A stretch of DNA of 64,000 bases, taken from positions 729,398 to 793,397 of the forward strand of contig BPGU01000001.1 in the NCBI GenBank assembly GCA_026003195.1, written 5' to 3'. Under the pieces are notes generated by a model. It ran no database searches. It saw only the letters and a program-made list of their open reading frames with translations, and was not told where the DNA came from. The translations under genes and the position numbers were made by a program. This document shows positions 27,642 through 36,836 of this stretch, piece after piece (within the stretch, counting starts at the first letter, position 1; each line of letters begins with the position of its first letter). This stretch comes from Armatimonadota bacterium. GTDB lineage: Bacteria > Armatimonadota > HRBIN16.

Positions 27642-29053
27642 TAGCCCACCGAACCCTCCATCTCCAGAGCGATGAGGCGGTTCAACTCCACCGCGTACTC
27701 CAGCGGTAGCTCCTTGGCGAACGGCTCGAAAAAGCCATTGATAATCATCGTGGTGGCTTCCTGTTCGCTGAGCCCCCGGCTCATCAGGTAGAACAGCTGC
27801 TCCTCGCCCACCTTGCTGACGGTGGCTTCGTGCTCGATGCGCACGTCGTCCTCTTTGACGTTCATGGTGGGGTAGGTATCGGAGCGAGAGTACTCATCCA
27901 GCAACAGCGCGTCACAGCGCACATTGCATTTGACGCCCACCGCGCCCTCGTCCACCTGCACCAAACCGCGATAGGTGGTGCGTCCGCCGCCCTTGCTGAT
28001 GGACTTGGAGACGATAGTGGAGGTGGTATACGGCGCGGCATGGATCACCTTTGCACCGGCGTCTTGATGCTGTCCCGGTCCCGCGAAAGCCACGGACAGA
28101 ATGTCCCCTCGTGCGCCTTTGCCCACCATGTAGACACTCGGGTATTTCATCGTGAGCTTAGAGCCGAGATTGCCGTCCACCCACTCCACCGTAGCGTCCT
28201 CGTAAGCCACCGCGCGCTTGGTCACCAGGTTGTACACGTTCTTCGACCAGTTCTGTACGGTGGTGTAGCGGATGTGTGCGCCCTTCAGTGCGACCAGCTC
28301 CACCACCGCCGAGTGCAGCGAATCGGTGGAGTAGATAGGCGCGGTGCAACCTTCGATGTAGTGCACGCGGCTCCCTTCGTCGGCAATGATCAGGGTACGC
28401 TCGAACTGCCCCATGTTCTCGGCGTTGATGCGGAAGTACGCCTGCAGAGGGATCTCCACGTGCACCCCCGGTGGCACGTAGATAAACGACCCGCCCGACC
28501 ACACCGCCGAGTTCAGCGCGGCGAACTTGTTGTCCGCGGGGGGGATCACCTTGCCGAACCAGCGGCGCACCAGGTCGGGATATTCGCGCAATCCCGAGTC
28601 CATGTCGAGGAAAATCACGCCCTGCCGCTCGAGGTCTTCGCGGATGCTGTGGTAGACCACCTCGGATTCGTATTGCGCCGAGACGCCTGCCAGGAACTTG
28701 CGCTCCGCCTCCGGGATGCCCAGCTTCTCAAAGGTATTCTTGATGGTCTCAGGCACCTCTTCCCACGTCTTGCCCTGCTTCTCTGCGGGCTTGATGTAGT
28801 AGTAGATGTCGTCGAAATCGATCTCGTTGAGCAGCTGGGTGTTGCCCCAGGTGGGCATCGGCTTCTTCAAGAATATCTCCAGAGCACGCAGGCGGAACTC
28901 GCGCATCCAGTCAGGCTCGCTCTTGAAGTACGAAATCATCTCCACCACGCGGCGGTTGAGCCCCTTTTCCGCCTTATACACGTACTCTATCTCATCACGG
29001 AAACCGTACTGGTATTCGGTGCCGACATCCAGCAACGACTGTGGTGCTGCCAT
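27641..29053 (-). CDS. sufB: SufB, Fe-S scaffold subunit
   Basis: 470 residues. Carries the cluster-building cysteine and beta-helix core of the SufBC2D complex. Seen: [100 protein letters not shown], and C-terminal [20 protein letters not shown]. Strong conservation makes this certain. Directly follows sufC with no gap. Confidence 0.98.
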   Translation of the reverse strand: MAAPQSLLDVGTEYQYGFRDEIEYVYKAEKGLNRRVVEMISYFKSEPDWMREFRLRALEIFLKKPMPTWGNTQLLNEIDFDDIYYYIKPAEKQGKTWEEVPETIKNTFEKLGIPEAERKFLAGVSAQYESEVVYHSIREDLERQGVIFLDMDSGLREYPDLVRRWFGKVIPPADNKFAALNSAVWSGGSFIYVPPGVHVEIPLQAYFRINAENMGQFERTLIIADEGSRVHYIEGCTAPIYSTDSLHSAVVELVALKGAHIRYTTVQNWSKNVYNLVTKRAVAYEDATVEWVDGNLGSKLTMKYPSVYMVGKGARGDILSVAFAGPGQHQDAGAKVIHAAPYTTSTIVSKSISKGGGRTTYRGLVQVDEGAVGVKCNVRCDALLLDEYSRSDTYPTMNVKEDDVRIEHEATVSKVGEEQLFYLMSRGLSEQEATTMIINGFFEPFAKELPLEYAVELNRLIALEMEGSVG

Positions 29054-29839
<786 letters not shown>

Positions 29840-29846
29840 GGTTGTT

Positions 29847-30365
29847 TTATCTCCCCTCCAAGGATGTCTCGGTCGCCGATGCAGTCTGGCGTTCGGCGAG
29901 CGGTATGGTTTGCTCGTGACGCAGCGCAATGGGAGGCACCAGCGGACGTGCCTCACCCTCCGCTAGATGCTTCAGCGTGATGCGGTTGAAAACCACCGAG
30001 AGGTAGTCTGCGACAAAGCTCCACACGGAGTGCAGTTCGCATCCGCCGTGGTGCACGCAGATTTCGCGGTCGCCTGAGAACTGGCTGCACAGGGAATCGG
30101 TTGTCAGCAAGCCCCCTAATGCCTCCAGCACCTGCCTCAGGGTAATTTGTTCGGCAGGATAAGCAAGCCGGTAGCCACCCTGTGCCCCGCGCACGCTCTC
30201 GGTCAACCCGGCGCGGTTAAGCAGGTACAGCAGCTTCTCCACATAGGCGACCGACAGCCCTTCGTGCTCGGCTATCTGGCGCACGTTCACCGTATCGCCG
30301 AAAGGCACACGGGCAAGGTGCATGATACAGCGCAGACCGTATTCCTCTTGTGCGGTGATTTTCAT
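29847..30365 (-). CDS. Rrf2-family regulator, likely Fe-S sensor of the suf operon (SufR/IscR-like)
   Basis: 172 residues. N-terminal winged helix ([46 protein letters not shown]). Three cysteines at 93, 103 and 109 with nearby histidines occupy the position of the IscR cluster ligands (Cys92/98/104, His107). It should bind a [2Fe-2S] cluster and repress its own operon when clusters suffice. First gene of the suf operon, 7 bases before sufC; an IscR-like operator overlaps its promoter. The long C-terminal tail after residue 135 is poorly conserved. Confidence 0.9.
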   Translation of the reverse strand: MKITAQEEYGLRCIMHLARVPFGDTVNVRQIAEHEGLSVAYVEKLLYLLNRAGLTESVRGAQGGYRLAYPAEQITLRQVLEALGGLLTTDSLCSQFSGDREICVHHGGCELHSVWSFVADYLSVVFNRITLKHLAEGEARPLVPPIALRHEQTIPLAERQTASATETSLEGR

Positions 30366-30386
30366 CCCGTTTCTCCTCTACGCTAT

Positions 30387-30420
30387 ATTATGCTCAATCC
30401 TTACAAAAAAGTCAAGTATC
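30387..30420 (-). promoter_or_regulatory. suf operon promoter overlapped by IscR-like operator
   Basis: Minus strand: TTGACT (30410-30415), 17-base spacer, CATAAT (30387-30392). The stretch ATACTTGACT...GTAAGGAT (about 30397-30419) resembles the E. coli IscR type-1 site in both the ATAxTTGACY half and the later GG, by eye at about 19 of 25 positions. A repressor bound here would cover the -35 element. Confidence 0.6.
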
Positions 30421-30500
30421 CCGGAGGCACGCCAGCAGGAAATTGTCTCGGCACGGCGTGCTTAACTATGAAACGAAAAAAACGGCTCGGCGGTCACCTT
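30421..30500. repeat. Degenerate copy of the dispersed repeat
   Basis: Shares AACGGCTCGGCGG, GGCACGGCGTGC and the general order with copy 1 at 698-760, but is heavily diverged. It lies between the suf promoter and the RHS promoter. Confidence 0.45.
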
Positions 30501-30527
30501 GCGTTCTTAACAAAAATTTTATAAAAT
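30499..30527 (+). promoter_or_regulatory. Putative promoter of the RHS toxin gene
   Basis: TTGCGT (30499-30504), 17-base AT-rich spacer, TAAAAT (30522-30527, 5 of 6). It would give a ~100-base leader before the ATG at 30637. Confidence 0.5.
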
Positions 30528-30636
30528 TTTCCCTTTCAGACCCGCAAAACCCCCGTCTGTGGTACGATTCTTGCAATATATATAGGGCGGGTGATAAGCC
30601 TGTAGAACAAGCAAGCTGGAGGGGAGGTTTTTCTTC

Positions 30637-30723
30637 ATGCACACTGTTCTCAAACCTATCAACTTTAATACAATGAAAGAGAAATTTATTTGTCACTTTA
30701 CTAGCAAAAAAGGGGGGGGGTAG
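30637..30723 (+). CDS. 28-codon leader reading into a poly-G tract (likely true start of the RHS gene)
   Basis: ATG 30637 is preceded by GGAGGGGAGG, the only strong ribosome site before the RHS body. It reads MHTVLKPINFNTMKEKF... through an A6G9 run and stops at TAG 30721. Loss of one G would carry translation into the RHS frame, giving a ~43-residue polar N-region in front of the hydrophobic YLLLVVFALLLPSAYAQ signal core. So this is probably the 5' end of the RHS gene in its OFF state, not a separate peptide. A homopolymer sequencing error would give the same picture. Confidence 0.65.
   Translation: MHTVLKPINFNTMKEKFICHFTSKKGGG
30706..30720 (+). repeat. A6G9 homopolymer tract
   Basis: Six A (30706-30711) then nine G (30712-30720), 35 bases before the first possible in-frame start of the RHS body. 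It is slippage-prone and positioned like contingency-locus tracts in surface-protein genes. Confidence 0.9.
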
Positions 30724-30754
30724 AAGTGATGTCATAGTAAGCAAACTCGCCAGC

Positions 30755-33700
30755 GTGTACCTCCTGCTTGTAGTCTTCGCGCTTCTACTACCCTCTGCTT
30801 ATGCCCAATATAACCCTGCATCTTTGTGGAGCGTAGAGTACTGGTTTGAAACAGAATCTGGAACTCAGCCCGGGCACCTGAACGTCACCCTGCAATGGCC
30901 TCCACTGTTTACTGAGAGCTACCAGAACCCTCCTTATGTGTACAGGAACTGCTGGCATCAAGTACGTATCGACAACAACTCACAAGGGCGGGAGTATCAC
31001 GCGGTAGCAAGCGGCGTCCTTAACGACCGGTTTGAATCTAACGTCGGTTTGGTATCCAGCGTCATCGAATCTACCGACCATCCTGTCTACTATGACGCTA
31101 GCCACGGCTGCATTACCGGAGAAGGGTTCAGCGTTATCAAACTGGTTTGGCAAGGTTCTGGAGACCCTCCTCCGCAGGTAACTGTATACACCAGGCTCAA
31201 GGTCACCGCTGTGGCGAGCGGTTGGGAAAACTCCGGCAGCCCACCGCGAGGTATTGTGTATGCCGATGCGGTAGCAATTGCTGGTGCACTGAGGGAAGAA
31301 GCTCATGCCAGTGCTCCATCAGGTAGTGCTAGCGACATGCGCAGCAGCGATTGGGTATTCGTGAAGCAGGTGCCTGTGCAGTATGAGCAACGTACAGGGC
31401 GTTACGTAGCGGTGGTAGTTTTCCCCGTTCGCTTGTGGGAACAGGTTTTGATGACCCCGTCCGGTGTCATTTACCGATCGCCTTCCGACCCACGCACGCA
31501 CGGTACTCGCATGGGATACGCCGCTGCCAGCTTCTCGCGGCTGGTGGACGTGTATCAAGCCGGAAACGTGGTGCTTCTGGATATGGGGGTCAGCCTGACA
31601 GATGGCGCGGGCTGGTTCTGTGACCCTGCTCTCTGTCGTTTGCGTCCGGCAACCGGGCAGACTGCTTATACAATACCCTTCGCAGCAGTAGATGTTCCTC
31701 ATACGGGCTACACACGCACCTCTGCCCCCAAGGAGGTCGATTACAATACGATGCAGCCTCTGGCAAACCCGGATGGCTGGTTCGGACTGGAGCGGATATG
31801 TGTGGTCGTGCGTTCCACAGGGCAGGACGACAACAGTATGCTGTTAGACCCTGGGCAGGACAGACCTGTTTCGTTAACGGCATTCTGGGGACGAATAGGC
31901 GACCCCAACGCGGCAAAGGGTATCCTCTGGCCGAGGAGACGCGAGGTGGTAGTATACGATGCCAACGGGGTGTCTTTGCGCTTCTGGAGAGTGACAGAAA
32001 ACGGTTCGCCAGTTTACAGAAGCGCACGGGGGGTATACAGCAGGCTGGAAGAGCCTACAACCGGTAACTTTATCCTGCGAGGCGGACCTCCCGGCGCGAT
32101 GCACGCGAAAGGCAACTGGATATATCAGTTCTCAGCCTCACAGTATCAGCCTCGCGTCGCTTATATCAACACCATCACCGACCCGCTAGGCAACACTATC
32201 ACCGTCACGCGCGATGCGACAGGCGTCACGTTGGTCGACTCGCTGTCCGGAAGTAAACTGCGCTGGCAATACGGCACGGTGTCGCACCAGCTGGCAAACT
32301 CCAGCACGTGGAATAGCGTGGGTAGCATGTCCAGCACCTCTATCTCGTGGGGAGGCGTCAGCTTCTCTACCAGTGGCTCCTCGCTGAGCATCATGGGCGG
32401 TGGGTCACCACCCTACTATTACGGCCCGTTCTGGCAGGAGTCATGGACATGGACGAACGCTACCATGAACAACCAAACAGCACCGGAGGTACCCTACTAC
32501 TCGTACAATGCTTTACGGCTGGGTTCGTACCGCATCGGTTCGCTCAACAGCACTACTTATCAATACCAGTACCTGGAAAGGCAAAACGGAGAACCACGCA
32601 AGCTGCGCATCACCATCCAGCCGCAGGGCAAGCCCGCATCCACCCTAACGTACTTCTTCGCCACGAAGACAGAACCGCCTTATGAAGAAACTGGCATGTT
32701 CTCTAAAGTGGAGTACGTTCGCCCGTCTCTGTCGCATTCAGGCAACGAGCGCACAGTGTACCAGTTTGATGCCGATGGGCGGGTGATCAGCGTTGCTTAC
32801 TACCGCTACGAAAACGATACTCAGCCGGCGTGGACGGAAAACTACACGTACCTCCCCGATGATGCTGACAAAGTCACTCAGTACACCGACCGTGGGGGTA
32901 ACGTATGGCAGTTTGGCTACACGACCGTTGGTGAGGCAAACCTGCTTAACAGTATTACCGACCCGACAGGCGTGCAGACCACTATCGTATACAATGGTAG
33001 CGAACTGCCCACCGCTATCCGCGACGGTGCCAACCACGAGTGGAGTTTCGGGTATCTGCCCGATGGACGGTTGCTCTCCTTTACCGAACCGGGACGCACT
33101 CCATGGGTGTTCAACTACTATCCTTCGGACCACCAGTGGCGCAATAAGCTGAGTGCCTTGTGGGATCCCACCGGCAGGGTGGTACGCATTACCGCCTATG
33201 ACCTGTACGGCAGGGCAAAGCGATGGGAGGTGTACCCCAATGGAGAAGGGCAACCCTCTCTCTGGCAGGAAGTTACACTGAACAATTTCGGCTTACCCAC
33301 GCAGATACGCTACAGCGACAACTCCTCCGTAACGCTGAACTGGAACGGCGTCGCCCTGAGCAACCTCGTGGACGCACGCGGACGAACGGTGTGGTTCAAC
33401 TACAACGAGCAAACCAGCCTGGGGGCAGCCGGGCTCTTGACCAGCATCCGCTTTGGTGCATACTCGTACAACTTCGCCACCTTGCAGTATGACCTGTATG
33501 GCAGGTTGACGCGCGTACAGGGAGGGAACAACATCGGCATCAGCTATACCTACGGCAACCGCGATGAACTTCGCACCTTGCAGGTAGACGGGCTGAACGC
33601 GGAGAGATTCGACTACACCTGCTGTGGACGGGTGAAGCAATGGACCAAATCGGACGGCACGCAGGTAGAGTTCACCTACCGCCCCACCGGCGAGGTAACG

Positions 33701-34504
33701 CAAATCAAGGTCAACGGCAACGTATACAGCAGTTACAGCTACGACGCCGCTGGTAGACTGTTGACCGCTTCCAGCTTTGCTGGTAACGCGCAGTTCCTGT
33801 ACGACCAACAGACAGGTAGACTGACGCAAGAGTCGGGAGATGCAGCGGGCACGCTATATACGCTCAATTACCAGTACTTGCCCAGTGGCGAAGTGAGCAC
33901 TCTGTCCACCTCCTGGGGCATCACTTTGCAATACCTCTACGACCAGGCAGGGCGTCTGACCGGCATCCTTTACAACGGCGTGACGCTTGCGCAGTATACC
34001 TACGATGGTGCAGGAAGACTTCTCACCCAGCAGGTGTACCCCCTGGGAACGAACAACACCTTGCTCACCACCATCCAGTACGCAGACAGCCAGTCGGTGG
34101 GCGCGGTAGGACTGATACAGCACTACTTCAACGGCAATCTCGTTGCACAATATGACTATCGTGGCACAGACGCCAACGACCGCGGCTACTACCCCGACGG
34201 CACCCTGCGCAAAGCGATGGAGCAGGTGAGCGGTGCACCTTACCGTGAGTGGATATGGGACTACAACCCTGACGGTTCCCTGCAGTATGAACGCCTGAAC
34301 GGCGCAACCACCAGCTTCGCCTACGACACAGGAGGCAACCTGACCAGTTGGGGCAACGCGACGGGCTGGCAATACACCCAAAACCGCCTGACCGCCGTGA
34401 CCTCGCGCAACTGGACGTTCACCTACGACCTCAACGGCAATCGCGAACCGCGAACTGGAACGGTACGGTGCATGGCTACGCCTACGACCCGTTCGGTAAC
34501 CTGA
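30755..34504 (+). CDS. RHS/YD-repeat polymorphic toxin, N-terminal and repeat part
   Basis: 1249 codons from GTG 30755, which has no ribosome site; the real start is probably ATG 30637 in another frame. The hydrophobic signal segment YLLLVVFALLLPSAYAQ directs export. About 450 residues of beta-rich N-terminal domain follow, then a long series of YD repeats (YQFDADGRVISVAYY, YDLYGRLTRVQGG, YDAAGRLLTASS, YDQAGRLTGI, YDGAGRLLTQQ) that form the hollow shell around the toxin in RHS/Tc proteins. Frame is lost near 34442-34455, where it runs on to a false stop. The continuation lies in the +2 frame to 35568. If both shifts are restored the protein would be near 1650 residues. Confidence 0.85.
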   Translation: MYLLLVVFALLLPSAYAQYNPASLWSVEYWFETESGTQPGHLNVTLQWPPLFTESYQNPPYVYRNCWHQVRIDNNSQGREYHAVASGVLNDRFESNVGLVSSVIESTDHPVYYDASHGCITGEGFSVIKLVWQGSGDPPPQVTVYTRLKVTAVASGWENSGSPPRGIVYADAVAIAGALREEAHASAPSGSASDMRSSDWVFVKQVPVQYEQRTGRYVAVVVFPVRLWEQVLMTPSGVIYRSPSDPRTHGTRMGYAAASFSRLVDVYQAGNVVLLDMGVSLTDGAGWFCDPALCRLRPATGQTAYTIPFAAVDVPHTGYTRTSAPKEVDYNTMQPLANPDGWFGLERICVVVRSTGQDDNSMLLDPGQDRPVSLTAFWGRIGDPNAAKGILWPRRREVVVYDANGVSLRFWRVTENGSPVYRSARGVYSRLEEPTTGNFILRGGPPGAMHAKGNWIYQFSASQYQPRVAYINTITDPLGNTITVTRDATGVTLVDSLSGSKLRWQYGTVSHQLANSSTWNSVGSMSSTSISWGGVSFSTSGSSLSIMGGGSPPYYYGPFWQESWTWTNATMNNQTAPEVPYYSYNALRLGSYRIGSLNSTTYQYQYLERQNGEPRKLRITIQPQGKPASTLTYFFATKTEPPYEETGMFSKVEYVRPSLSHSGNERTVYQFDADGRVISVAYYRYENDTQPAWTENYTYLPDDADKVTQYTDRGGNVWQFGYTTVGEANLLNSITDPTGVQTTIVYNGSELPTAIRDGANHEWSFGYLPDGRLLSFTEPGRTPWVFNYYPSDHQWRNKLSALWDPTGRVVRITAYDLYGRAKRWEVYPNGEGQPSLWQEVTLNNFGLPTQIRYSDNSSVTLNWNGVALSNLVDARGRTVWFNYNEQTSLGAAGLLTSIRFGAYSYNFATLQYDLYGRLTRVQGGNNIGISYTYGNRDELRTLQVDGLNAERFDYTCCGRVKQWTKSDGTQVEFTYRPTGEVTQIKVNGNVYSSYSYDAAGRLLTASSFAGNAQFLYDQQTGRLTQESGDAAGTLYTLNYQYLPSGEVSTLSTSWGITLQYLYDQAGRLTGILYNGVTLAQYTYDGAGRLLTQQVYPLGTNNTLLTTIQYADSQSVGAVGLIQHYFNGNLVAQYDYRGTDANDRGYYPDGTLRKAMEQVSGAPYREWIWDYNPDGSLQYERLNGATTSFAYDTGGNLTSWGNATGWQYTQNRLTAVTSRNWTFTYDLNGNREPRTGTVRCMATPTTRSVT
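34442..34455 (+). repeat. Tandem heptamer (CGCGAAC)x2 at the RHS frameshift
   Basis: Two perfect copies of CGCGAAC lie exactly where the reading frame of the RHS gene breaks. Three copies would restore the frame (…GNRE-PRT-ANWNGTVHGYAYD…). Confidence 0.85.
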
Positions 34505-35568
34505 TTGTGGTATCGGGACCCACCAGCTACCGAGCGGTGTATGACGCCTTTGGGCGGCGCACGTGGTATGAAACGCCCGACGGCGAGCTAACATTCATCT
34601 ATGACGGCGACACTTTGCTTGGGGAAGCCGACCTGGATGGCTATCGCGCGGTGTACATCTGGGGCTTGCTGGGTCCGATTGCCCGCGTCGACTTGCGCTC
34701 CCCAGCCGGAACGCGGTACTATGTGATTGATGGTCTGGGTCACACCCGTTTGCTCCTTGACAGTTCAGGTGGTATCACCGACCGCTACAGCTACGACGCC
34801 TGGGGCAACCCGATAGAGCAGACCGGCACCACCTTCAACCCCTTCCGCTGGAACGGGGCAGCGGGTTATGAGTGGACGCCTGCGACAGGTTTATACCATG
34901 TCGGCGCACGGGAGTACGACCCGCGTACGGCAAGATGGCTGCAGCCCGACCCGATTGATGCCGCCTCCGGCGACCCGAACCTGTATCGGTATTGCGGGAA
35001 TGACCCGATTAATGCGGTAGACCCGTCGGGATTGGATTGGTTAGACACTATGGCGAACTTCTGGGCAGGTGTTGGGGACTCGCTCACTTTCGGCGCGACC
35101 GATTGGCTTCGGGAACGGTTAGGGGTGAACGAGGTAGTAGACAAGTGTTCTACGGCATACCGAGTAGGCGAATATACCGAAGTGGCTGCTGAGGTTGCTC
35201 TGACAGGCGGTTCAAAACTGCTTCTTCGTCTAGCCACTAAAAAAGGGGCAAAGGTCGCACGTGGAGAGGGGTTAAAATACTATCAACACTTGAAGCACAC
35301 AGGGAAATTCGTGCACCATCGCAACCCCCTGGTTGGACATCCAGGCGGGTTTCAGGCGCTGTTCCCCCTTGGGGGGCTAAGTCCCCACATCCACTCGTCC
35401 CGATGGAATTTAGAAGTGGTGGATGCTGCAACTCATTTGAAGAGACACCACCGCATGCGCAGGCTGGAGACAGTGCTGCAGTGGAACACCAATAGATACA
35501 CAACCTCCGCGCGTTCTCTTAACAATCTTAGAAGGGATTGCTCCAACGGCTTCGAAGATGGAGGATAA
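34450..35568 (+). CDS. RHS core end and native C-terminal toxin 1 (HNH-like nuclease candidate)
   Basis: Continuation of the RHS protein in the shifted frame. Residues: last YD repeats (YAYDPFGNLIVV, VYDAFGRRTWYETPDG); the RHS-associated core (YVIDGLGHTRLLLDSSG, YSYDAWGNPIEQ, GLYHVGAREYDPRTARWLQ, PIDAASGDPNLYRYCGNDPI, DPSGLDW), which normally ends the shell. A ~170-residue variable tip follows: a hydrophobic pre-toxin stretch (YTEVAAEVALTGGSKLLL), then a His-rich end (FVHHRNPLVGHPGGFQ, HIHSSRWNLEVV, HLKRHHRMRR) that looks like an HNH/metal nuclease. Stop overlaps the start region of the immunity gene. Confidence 0.8.
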   Translation, partial: ANWNGTVHGYAYDPFGNLIVVSGPTSYRAVYDAFGRRTWYETPDGELTFIYDGDTLLGEADLDGYRAVYIWGLLGPIARVDLRSPAGTRYYVIDGLGHTRLLLDSSGGITDRYSYDAWGNPIEQTGTTFNPFRWNGAAGYEWTPATGLYHVGAREYDPRTARWLQPDPIDAASGDPNLYRYCGNDPINAVDPSGLDWLDTMANFWAGVGDSLTFGATDWLRERLGVNEVVDKCSTAYRVGEYTEVAAEVALTGGSKLLLRLATKKGAKVARGEGLKYYQHLKHTGKFVHHRNPLVGHPGGFQALFPLGGLSPHIHSSRWNLEVVDAATHLKRHHRMRRLETVLQWNTNRYTTSARSLNNLRRDCSNGFEDGG

Positions 35569-35569
35569 G

Positions 35570-36127
35570 ATGCTCGAGTACGTCTTGGTAGGAGTAAGTT
35601 TGTTCATAGCAGGGGGATTGACCTGGTTTTTGGTACGGGCTTGGCGACGTTATGAGACAAAGTTGGAACAGCAGCGATTACAGTTTGAACAGATAGTTCG
35701 CCAAACTAAAGAACAGATAGCTCAACTTCCTTTGGAAGCAGTACAGGCCTTAGCATGGGAAGTACTCCGTTCAGAGTGGGTGCTTGAGTGCGAGGAAGCA
35801 GACACTTCATTGCCAGCCGAGTTGACATACTTTCCTCCCACATTTCGGAATTTGGCAGCGCGGTATAAAAGGATTGTTTTTGTGGGGGGCGCAGAACTCG
35901 ATTTGTGGGGGATACAGCCGAGCCAATGGCGAAGTGGGTGTTATCGCATAGGTCAGAGTGATGAGGATGCGACAATAGAGTTGGTAATCTGCCCCGATAC
36001 AGAAACCGTATATGAGATTTACTTGTTCGATAGTGATGCTTTGGGCAGACCGAAGGTGGAATCCTACCCAACGATTTATCACTGGATCGTGGTTGAGAAT
36101 AAGGTCATGTCGGATCTACCCGCATAA
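35570..36127 (+). CDS. Membrane-anchored immunity protein 1 (putative)
   Basis: 185 residues from ATG 35570 (MLEYVLVGVSLFIAGGLTWF), chosen because GGAGG sits 5 bases upstream; the ATG at 35558 lies inside the toxin gene. One N-terminal membrane helix, a short coiled coil (YETKLEQQRLQFEQIVRQTK), then a soluble domain with WGIQPSQWRSGCYRIG. No family recognised. Position immediately after toxin tip 1 is the usual site of the cognate immunity gene. Followed 8 bases later by the next RHS tip. Confidence 0.65.
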   Translation: MLEYVLVGVSLFIAGGLTWFLVRAWRRYETKLEQQRLQFEQIVRQTKEQIAQLPLEAVQALAWEVLRSEWVLECEEADTSLPAELTYFPPTFRNLAARYKRIVFVGGAELDLWGIQPSQWRSGCYRIGQSDEDATIELVICPDTETVYEIYLFDSDALGRPKVESYPTIYHWIVVENKVMSDLPA

Positions 36128-36135
36128 GCCAGAGG

Positions 36136-36813
36136 TTGACACCCATATCCCCGCGCACGGCAAGGTGGCTGCAGCGAGACCCGATTGATGCCGCCAGTGG
36201 CGACCCGAACCTGTATCGGTATGCAGGCAATGACCCGATTAACGCGTTCGACGACGGAATGCGTGGAGACACGAAGCGGCAGGTCAACAGCGGCAGAAAA
36301 TCATCCTTTATCGCTCATCGTAAAATCGCTTTTATTGCAGTTGGTGATATCAAAGATAAATGGTGGAGCCAGTGGGCTGTGAACTGGGGAGTACGTCGCG
36401 ACGTTGCTCTTCTCAGGCGTAAATTCTCCGCTGCAGGTTATGAGGTCAGAGTGGATTGGCGATGTAATAAGCAGGAGATGCTTTCTGCCCTACGTAGCCG
36501 AGAAGTCCATGCGTTCGCCTTTGTTGGGCATAATGCTTTTGAAGGTGCTCTTGCCCCTTACGGTGGAAAGGAAGGTGAAGAAAGTAGCTTTGTCGACGCA
36601 TCCGATATATCCCAAGCGCTCGGCAATCGCCGATTAGATTGGGCAATCATCCATGCCTGTTACACCGACACATCCGAGTTGCGTCGGGCACTGGTTGGTG
36701 ATGGAGGGCACTGGGAAGCGGCGAAAGGACTATGGAACCCCGTCATCGGAGTAGATTTGGGAGACTTTGGGTGGTGGAAAGGCAAGTGGCAGCGCAAGCA
36801 ACAGAGCAGGTGA
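36136..36813 (+). CDS. Orphan RHS tip 2 with caspase-like (C14/CHAT-type) toxin domain
   Basis: Starts abruptly in the RHS core (RTARWLQRDPIDAASGDPN, LYRYAGNDPINAFDDG) after a possible TTG at 36136. The upstream core is missing, so it is a displaced C-terminal cassette. The ~190-residue effector reads IAFIAVGDIKDKWWSQWAVN, LLRRKFSAAGYEVRVDWRCN, VHAFAFVGHNAFEGALAPYG and LDWAIIHACYTDTSELRRAL. The strand-VGH and strand-IHAC order matches the His/Cys dyad of caspase-fold peptidases. Would become active only if recombined onto the full RHS shell. Protease toxin is an inference. Confidence 0.65.
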   Translation: MTPISPRTARWLQRDPIDAASGDPNLYRYAGNDPINAFDDGMRGDTKRQVNSGRKSSFIAHRKIAFIAVGDIKDKWWSQWAVNWGVRRDVALLRRKFSAAGYEVRVDWRCNKQEMLSALRSREVHAFAFVGHNAFEGALAPYGGKEGEESSFVDASDISQALGNRRLDWAIIHACYTDTSELRRALVGDGGHWEAAKGLWNPVIGVDLGDFGWWKGKWQRKQQSR

Positions 36814-36836
36814 TGTTCAGCGAGGAAGTGTAAAGG

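Noticed and set aside
30530-30636. RHS leader considered as a riboswitch
   Set aside because: The ~100-base leader has some pairing potential but I could not match a known aptamer core such as c-di-GMP or c-di-AMP classes.
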